DNA from: a virus
Length of the DNA: 63,203 nucleotides
Reading direction: 5' to 3' (one strand)
Virus record (IMG/VR): IMGVR_UViG_3300027969_000101
Span: 1-63,203 of that record
Shown here: positions 62,348 through 63,203 of the stretch, piece after piece
Position numbering within the stretch: position 1 is the stretch's first letter
Layout: each line of letters begins with the position of its first letter
Made by a program: the position numbers and the translations under genes
Notes under the pieces: model-generated
Seen by the model: the letters and a program-made list of their open reading frames with translations, nothing else
The model's database searches: none
What the model was told of the DNA's origin: nothing

Positions 62348-63144
62348 AATTCATTTTTTTAAAATCGGGCGACTACTTAGAACTAGAACCTAATAACACA
62401 GCTATAGCATCTGCTTGGTTCGATAACATTTTTTCTAAAAAAATGAATATGAGTTATGTTGCTAAAGGTACCTCATATATTGAACGTAGTAATCAAGTAA
62501 TTAACAAATTAAATCGAGCAGTTGATACCGTAAATAAATTTGCTGTAGAAAAAAGTCTACCACAAATAATGTTTAGCAGGATATCCGGACTTGATCAAAA
62601 CTGGATGAATGCCTCACATAAAAAATGGGTTAAGCATACTACTGAATTAAGCAATGTTGTCAACGGTGATGATACAAAAGAACATTATCCTGCTTTTGCA
62701 GAAGCATGGCAAAATATTAATATGTGTATTCACGGTTTAGAATATTACTATTCTGTTTATTTTACCAACACTAAGGGTGCGTATTTAGAAAATGTTGATG
62801 TTAACATAAATCCAGAAGATTGCGAATACTCGCAACATGATTTAATTTTACGATTCGACGACTTAGGAAAACATCAATTTGATCAGTGGATTACGGGAAG
62901 TAGTGTAGACGAAGAAACAAGCAATTATAAAACAATTTCTGCTAGATTCGAATACACATTTAATCCGCAGATGCCTAAAGGACTACCAGCCATACCAGAT
63001 TATATAAATTGGTGTAATGAAAATAATTTACAAGTTATGCCGCCGTGGATTATTTTAGGAAACTTTAAAAAGAATAGATGGGATGTTAAAGAACTTATGC
63101 ACAAAAATTTATTACAAGGACTAGAAGTAGGATTTGAATTATGA
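62344..63144 (+). CDS. hypothetical protein (266 aa) at the end of the radical SAM operon
   Basis: Begins MKFIFLKSGDYLELEPNNTAIASAWFDNIFSKK. Contains INPEDCEYSQHDLILRFDDLGKHQFDQW and ends LLQGLEVGFEL. No family is recognised. It overlaps the last radical SAM gene and the next gene by ATGA, so it likely works with them. Confidence 0.65.
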   Translation: MKFIFLKSGDYLELEPNNTAIASAWFDNIFSKKMNMSYVAKGTSYIERSNQVINKLNRAVDTVNKFAVEKSLPQIMFSRISGLDQNWMNASHKKWVKHTTELSNVVNGDDTKEHYPAFAEAWQNINMCIHGLEYYYSVYFTNTKGAYLENVDVNINPEDCEYSQHDLILRFDDLGKHQFDQWITGSSVDEETSNYKTISARFEYTFNPQMPKGLPAIPDYINWCNENNLQVMPPWIILGNFKKNRWDVKELMHKNLLQGLEVGFEL

Positions 63145-63203
63145 AGATATATGTAAATGGGGACAGTTTTACTGCTGGGGACGGGTTAGCTGACACGGAA
63201 ACA
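63141..63203 (+). CDS. SGNH/GDSL-hydrolase-like protein, partial
   Basis: Only 21 codons are in the window: MKIYVNGDSFTAGDGLADTET. The GDSFTAG block is typical of block I of SGNH hydrolases. It is coupled to the previous gene by an ATGA overlap and continues past the window end. Confidence 0.6.
   Translation, partial: MKIYVNGDSFTAGDGLADTET

Noticed and set aside
1-63203. CRISPR array
   Set aside because: No regularly spaced direct repeats were seen; the only exact tandem repeat is the 65-bp duplication at 28001.
1-63203. Bacterial chromosome origin of the window
   Set aside because: The rIIA/rIIB pair, tail-fibre protein, late promoters, dense tRNA array and overlapping small genes fit a phage; no ribosomal, core biosynthetic or cell-division operon is present.

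Overview
The window reads as part of a large, AT-rich, tailed-phage genome (T4-like lineage), not a bacterial chromosome. The evidence is a dense tRNA array covering all 20 amino acids, adjacent rIIA-like and rIIB-like genes, a phage tail-fibre-type protein, ClpP, a phage ATP-dependent DNA ligase, T4-late-type promoter motifs (TATAAATA) and long runs of tightly overlapping small genes. A Burkholderiales (Betaproteobacteria) host is inferred from a TorF-type porin, a TctC/Bug solute-binding protein and a circularly permuted tmRNA gene of a kind known from some Betaproteobacteria. Many near-perfect TTGACA-N17-TATAAT promoters show use of host sigma-70 RNA polymerase.

Layout. 1-1400: small membrane and AbrB-like genes on the minus strand. 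1.5-4.9 kb: cold-shock protein, permuted tmRNA, porin, rubrerythrin-rubredoxin operon, small proteins and three tandem promoters. 4.9-15.8 kb: about 35 tRNA genes interleaved with small genes (methyltransferase-like, phosphatase, metallophosphoesterase, three 2OG-Fe(II) oxygenases, RNA polymerase omega subunit) and many unrecognised structured RNAs. 15.8-17.2 kb: a Ro60-like (TROVE/DUF2828, vWA) protein. 17.4-39.4 kb: an accessory metabolic island with five PP-loop ATPases, eight further 2OG-type oxygenases, GNAT, nitroreductase, SDR, BKACE, acyl-CoA ligase, desaturase, TRAP and TctC binding proteins and a tail-fibre-like protein. 39.5-57 kb: a compact plus-strand block with translation factor IF-1, three HExxH proteins, lipoproteins, rIIA/rIIB-like, ClpP, DNA ligase, MazG-like and Bax-inhibitor-like genes. 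57.3-63.2 kb: four consecutive radical SAM proteins, an unknown protein and the start of an SGNH-type protein.

The most interesting system is RNA-based. Seven RNA elements between 5.36 and 15.82 kb share one architecture: a terminal helix AGGAU-NN / NN-AUCCU whose bases covary between copies, a conserved ACAGCAA just inside the 5' strand, and UGU directly after the 3' strand. The interior is variable. Two copies carry a tRNA-Lys(UUU)-like anticodon stem-loop. One carries a complete tRNA-like body threaded in permuted order with a closed acceptor end, the topology of bacterial YrlA Y RNAs. Four copies stand in tandem directly upstream of the Ro60-like gene, the last one in its 5' leader. I infer a phage-encoded Ro60/Y-RNA-like ribonucleoprotein with interchangeable tRNA-mimic modules. 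Other unusual points are kissing hairpins with 8-nt complementary loops, an RNA motif shared by the tmRNA spacer and the tRNA-Tyr leader, several helix-closed unknown RNAs, and late promoters placed 4-7 nt from start codons, implying leaderless mRNAs.

All assignments rest on reading motifs and base pairing by eye; no database search or folding program was run.
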